Assembly: GCA_964628455.1 (NCBI GenBank)
Contig: CAZVPD010000008.1
Location: 1 to 46,437 of the forward strand
Length of the DNA: 46,437 bases
DNA from: JAQVWU01 sp964628455
GTDB lineage: Bacteria; Bacillota; Clostridia; Oscillospirales; CAG-272
Reading direction: 5' to 3'
The translations under genes and the position numbers were made by a program. Under the pieces are notes generated by a model that saw only the letters and a program-made list of their open reading frames with translations, did not search any database and was not told the DNA's origin. Below are positions 43,363 through 46,437 of the stretch, in pieces. Each line of letters opens with the position of its first letter. Within the stretch, counting starts at the first letter, position 1.

Positions 43363-45222
43363 TCATTTCTCTTTCATCCCGTAGTAATCAAGCATGGCGC
43401 TTATTATACGCCCGCTCGCGCTGGCATTCGGCTGCCAGGGTGCATACCAGGGCGTGATCGGAGTATATCGTTCGGCCGTGACATATTCATCGGTGAGATT
43501 AAATCGGAAAATACTGTCAAGCATCTCCCCCGCTTTTTCGCGGTCGCCTTTTTGAAGGTAAGCGTAAAACCAGCAGATCTCCGCCACATTGGTATAATAG
43601 CAGTCGCCGTAAACTTCCGGCATGCCGAAATCAAGGTTGGATATCCTGCCGCGCATATTGTTGTCGCATAATCCGTGCCGCTCGTAAAAGCGTTCGACAA
43701 AACCGAAGAACCTGCTTTTGGGATCGAGATTCCCGCACATGGGAAGATACACAACGCCGTCGGTTGCATAGCAATGTGTGCGTATTTCCTCAAATTTCTT
43801 TCCGAGGATATGCGTCGGCATATAGTCCTCGCTGTCATCGCGGTCCTTTACCAGCGACTCGATCACCTCCTGCAGCACACCGTAATAATCATCATAAAGA
43901 CCGCGGATCTCCTCAGCCTGAGGATCACCGAACATTTCGCAGACCTTGACCAGCGAGCGATAGCCCATAATGTTTACCGAGTCGGTAAAGGTATAGTGCC
44001 GGCCCACCTCTGCCCAGTCGCTGGCAACCGATGAAGGAAACAAGCGCGGAGCATCCCCTCCGATGTTTTCATGGCGGCGTTTTTCGATCCATTTCACCGC
44101 CAGCTTCAGATAGGGGATGAACTCGTCGTAAAGCTTCCTGCTTTTTATCGCGAGAAGGTGTTCGGATACGCACCAGATGACGGAACCGTTGGTATTTGCC
44201 CAGTTTACCTTCGGATTTTCGATTTTCCCGCAGTCGGGAGATCCCGGGTCGGTAATCATCCATTTTTTCAGCATCGTGCGGTTCGGTTCGGTGGTATAAC
44301 AGGACAAACCGACGCGGTCGAGTGCGACAAGATAATGCGCGGCTTCCCAGGCCCAGATATAACGTCCGACGCATCCCTGACGAGGATAAACCACACCGTC
44401 CGAATAACGCTGTATCATTTGCAGGCAGACGGTGACCTGAGCATAGAAAATGTCAAGAAGTTTTCCCTTGACGGCGGGAACGACGTTCACACGGTCAAAA
44501 ATTTTCTCCCAGCAGTAAACAAAAGCTTTTTCGGCCTCATCAAAATCAACGGATTTTGGCAGATTTTCGCATAACGCGAAGACGGCATCAAAACTGCGGT
44601 TCCCGCCCGGTTCAATCGAATAGCCGGCCTTTAAATAGTTGGACGGTTTGAAAAAATGCGGCTGTTTTCGTATAAAGTTTATATCAAGACCGCTGTTCCG
44701 GCCGACCCTGACCGCCGCATAACCGTCGGACATCACTCCGTTTTCATACATATAGTTTGAGTCAAGCATATACTGCGCGCGGATATTCGGCGAATACGGC
44801 GAATATCCCGTATCCCACATCCCGGTAAGATATTTATCGTTGTCCGCCGTACAGGGCAGCAGGCAAACCGAACCGTCCATTCTGTTGTTCGTGTTGTTTT
44901 CGACGGTCAGTCTCAGGTATGCTGCCGGGAGCTCGTTATCATTGCAGAACGCTTCCATGGAAACATCGGCGCCGCAGACATCCTTTGTATGCAGCGTATA
45001 AACGGGTAAACCGTCACGGACGCGGCTGAAGGTGCTGCTCAGCCAGGGAAGCTGTTCGCCGTCGGAACCCAGCAGCGCGAGGGAGGCACCTTTCTGGGCG
45101 CAGTGTGAATGCGTCTTCAATTCTAAATTCACAAGCTTGAAATCATGCATAAACATGACGATCCGGCGGCTGAGATACGGGTGAAGATACAATCTGACGG
45201 ATTTTTGCGTTTTAAATTCCAT
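43363..45222 (-). CDS. (alpha/alpha)6-barrel-like glycosidase of unknown family
   Basis: A 619-residue protein without signal peptide. An N-terminal beta-sandwich (about 1-230) is followed by a helical C-terminal half typical of six-hairpin glycosidases such as GH78, GH95 or GH127. Aromatic/acidic clusters are visible: RYIWAWEAAHYLVALDRVG, NTNGSVIWCVSEHL, ASDWAEVGRHYTFTDS, TDGVVYLPMCG and WYAPWQPNASASG. I cannot assign catalytic residues. AAAGGAAGT precedes the ATG. It is convergent with the CocE gene and divergent from the propeller gene. By fold and setting it is probably a glycoside hydrolase or phosphorylase; the family is not recognised. Confidence 0.65.
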   Translation of the reverse strand: MEFKTQKSVRLYLHPYLSRRIVMFMHDFKLVNLELKTHSHCAQKGASLALLGSDGEQLPWLSSTFSRVRDGLPVYTLHTKDVCGADVSMEAFCNDNELPAAYLRLTVENNTNNRMDGSVCLLPCTADNDKYLTGMWDTGYSPYSPNIRAQYMLDSNYMYENGVMSDGYAAVRVGRNSGLDINFIRKQPHFFKPSNYLKAGYSIEPGGNRSFDAVFALCENLPKSVDFDEAEKAFVYCWEKIFDRVNVVPAVKGKLLDIFYAQVTVCLQMIQRYSDGVVYPRQGCVGRYIWAWEAAHYLVALDRVGLSCYTTEPNRTMLKKWMITDPGSPDCGKIENPKVNWANTNGSVIWCVSEHLLAIKSRKLYDEFIPYLKLAVKWIEKRRHENIGGDAPRLFPSSVASDWAEVGRHYTFTDSVNIMGYRSLVKVCEMFGDPQAEEIRGLYDDYYGVLQEVIESLVKDRDDSEDYMPTHILGKKFEEIRTHCYATDGVVYLPMCGNLDPKSRFFGFVERFYERHGLCDNNMRGRISNLDFGMPEVYGDCYYTNVAEICWFYAYLQKGDREKAGEMLDSIFRFNLTDEYVTAERYTPITPWYAPWQPNASASGRIISAMLDYYGMKEK

Positions 45223-45420
45223 ACGCGCACTTCCTTTGACTCCATAAACGGATCCGATACTATTATAAACATCATTTTATGCAAAATTATATTTATTGAA
45301 AAAAATACTAAAATATGTAACCGGAATGCGGCTAAAACGATTTATTATAATATAATACAATGTTTATCACATCATACTATAAAATTCTCAAATATTTATC
45401 AATAAAACATTAAAAAAGCA

Positions 45421-45450
45421 TTGACAATTTGAGCGCACTTGTGCTATTAT
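45421..45450 (+). promoter_or_regulatory. Promoter of the secreted propeller gene
   Basis: TTGACA (45421-45426) and TATTAT (45445-45450) are separated by 18 bp. The leader to the start at 45495 is about 40 nt. An AT-rich tract (45260-45420) precedes it. Confidence 0.75.
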
Positions 45451-45494
45451 ACCTTACAAGCGCAGATCAATTTAAAATATTCGGGAGGTTCATC

Positions 45495-46437
45495 ATGCAC
45501 AGAAGACACTTTATCTTTATCGCTTTAGTCCTGTTTGCAGCTTCTGTTTTAACCACGGCTGCGGCTGCGGGAGCTTATGATTCCGTTTTTTCGTCGGCGC
45601 AATTTTCGACACTGGCTGAATTTGACAAATCGGTGATCGGCACCTATGAAATGAGGGGGTTCACTTCCACCGCAGACGGAAAATACCTTTTCGGCGGTCT
45701 TCTGCAGGAAGACAGAAGAGTCCTTAAAATCGATGCCGCGACAGGCGAGGTCGCCGGTGAATACAAAGATTCCGAACCGGGCTACGGCAAAGGTCTTGCC
45801 ACCGATGACCGCGGTTTTCTCTATGTCGGGACAGCCAACGCGGCAAATGACGGAGCGGTCGGTTTTGCGATCGTTGAGATCGCATCCATGAAAGAAGTGA
45901 AATTTGTCTCCGCCGAAATATCCGGCAAAGTCGGTGTCAACGGCGTAACCGTGGCGAAAACCGGCGACAAATACTTCCTGTATCTTATAACCAACTACGA
46001 CACGGACCGTCTGTACTGCTACGACGTGACGGATACATCAAATCCGGTTCTTAAAACGGATTTCGGAGCAAATTCGGGTTATACCGATATACAGACGCTT
46101 ACCGGAACCGCCGACTGCGACGCGAACTACCTCGCGGTGGACAGCGAAGGCGTTATTTACATGACCGGCAAAATAGCATCCGGCAGCAAGGGCGACACAA
46201 TCTTTAAACTCAAAGCAGACGGCACCGCGATCATCACCAAAGCATCCCTCACCGAACCCTACGGAATCACACACCGCGACGGTTATCTGCTTATTTCCAC
46301 CTATAACGGCGCGGACAGCACGGTCTATGTGCTGAACGCTTCCGACCTGACGACCGTCTGTGAAATCGGCAATATGAGCGACGCGTCGAAATACAGCGGT
46401 GTAGCTATCGGAGGAGACAAGATCTATATCTCCGATC
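45495..46437 (+). CDS. Secreted beta-propeller protein, cut by window edge
   Basis: The frame runs from the ATG at 45495 to the window end, 314 residues without a stop. GGGAGGT lies 5 nt upstream. A signal peptide (HRRHFIFIALVLFAAS, cleavage near Ala26) is followed by repeated strand units: MRGFTSTADGKYLFGGLL, RVLKIDAATGEVAGEY, GLATDDRGFLYVGTAN, NYLAVDSEGVIYMTGK and GVAIGGDKIYISD. This is the pattern of NHL, YncE or SMP-30-like propellers of six to eight blades. No catalytic residue can be named and the C-terminus is unknown, so a C-terminal anchor may exist outside the window. Confidence 0.75.
   Translation, partial: MHRRHFIFIALVLFAASVLTTAAAAGAYDSVFSSAQFSTLAEFDKSVIGTYEMRGFTSTADGKYLFGGLLQEDRRVLKIDAATGEVAGEYKDSEPGYGKGLATDDRGFLYVGTANAANDGAVGFAIVEIASMKEVKFVSAEISGKVGVNGVTVAKTGDKYFLYLITNYDTDRLYCYDVTDTSNPVLKTDFGANSGYTDIQTLTGTADCDANYLAVDSEGVIYMTGKIASGSKGDTIFKLKADGTAIITKASLTEPYGITHRDGYLLISTYNGADSTVYVLNASDLTTVCEIGNMSDASKYSGVAIGGDKIYISD

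Noticed and set aside
1..46437. CRISPR arrays, tRNA or rRNA genes
   Set aside because: No regularly spaced repeats, tRNA cloverleaf or rRNA sequence was recognised on either strand.

Overview
The window reads as a chromosomal stretch from an uncultured, probably gut-type anaerobe of the Bacillota (class Clostridia). The reasons are strong AGGAGG-type ribosome binding sites, consensus sigma-A promoters, many lipobox lipoproteins, no outer-membrane genes, and IS3 and IS630 elements. This placement is inference; no 16S or ribosomal gene is present. Most of it is near-balanced in GC. The segment from about 20.35 to 23.34 kb is visibly AT-rich. A run of ten Ns at 11901-11910 marks a scaffold gap with a chimeric-looking flank.

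The dominant theme is intracellular sugar catabolism paired with surface solute capture. Six paralogous lipoproteins of about 475-501 residues resemble family-1 sugar-binding proteins of ABC importers. They start at 3474, 4993, 8986, 25591 and 30588 on the plus strand and at 40111 on the minus strand. Each lies next to an enzyme, regulator or hydrolase gene, but no ABC permease or ATPase gene is seen. The enzymes include a GH36 alpha-galactosidase, a GH78-type rhamnosidase, a GH29 fucosidase, a GH110-like beta-helix protein, an Asp-box propeller, two other propeller-type proteins, a CocE-type hydrolase and an (alpha/alpha)-barrel-like protein. None has an obvious signal peptide, so substrates are probably imported before hydrolysis.

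Layout: 1-972 carries a DUF362 lipoprotein (minus, cut by the window edge). 1.1-10.5 kb holds GH36, two binding proteins, then GH78 with a binding protein. 10.6-16 kb holds a membrane polyferredoxin, broken GNAT genes around the scaffold gap, a J-domain protein and a 932-residue secreted protein. 16.5-18.2 kb has GH29 and an SGNH hydrolase interrupted by an IS3 element. 20.4-23.3 kb is an AT-rich island with a lipoprotein, an M23 peptidase and a decayed IS630 copy. 23.4-25.3 kb has a coiled-coil membrane protein and a remnant of a carbohydrate-binding protein. 25.6-33.8 kb has two further binding-protein modules, one led by a LacI-type regulator with a palindromic operator. 33.97-41.24 kb is a minus-strand run of seven genes, including a 39-residue gene whose ends are fused to its neighbours. 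41.67-46.4 kb has the CocE hydrolase, the barrel protein and the start of a secreted propeller protein.

Family assignments rest on motifs read by eye; no database search was run.
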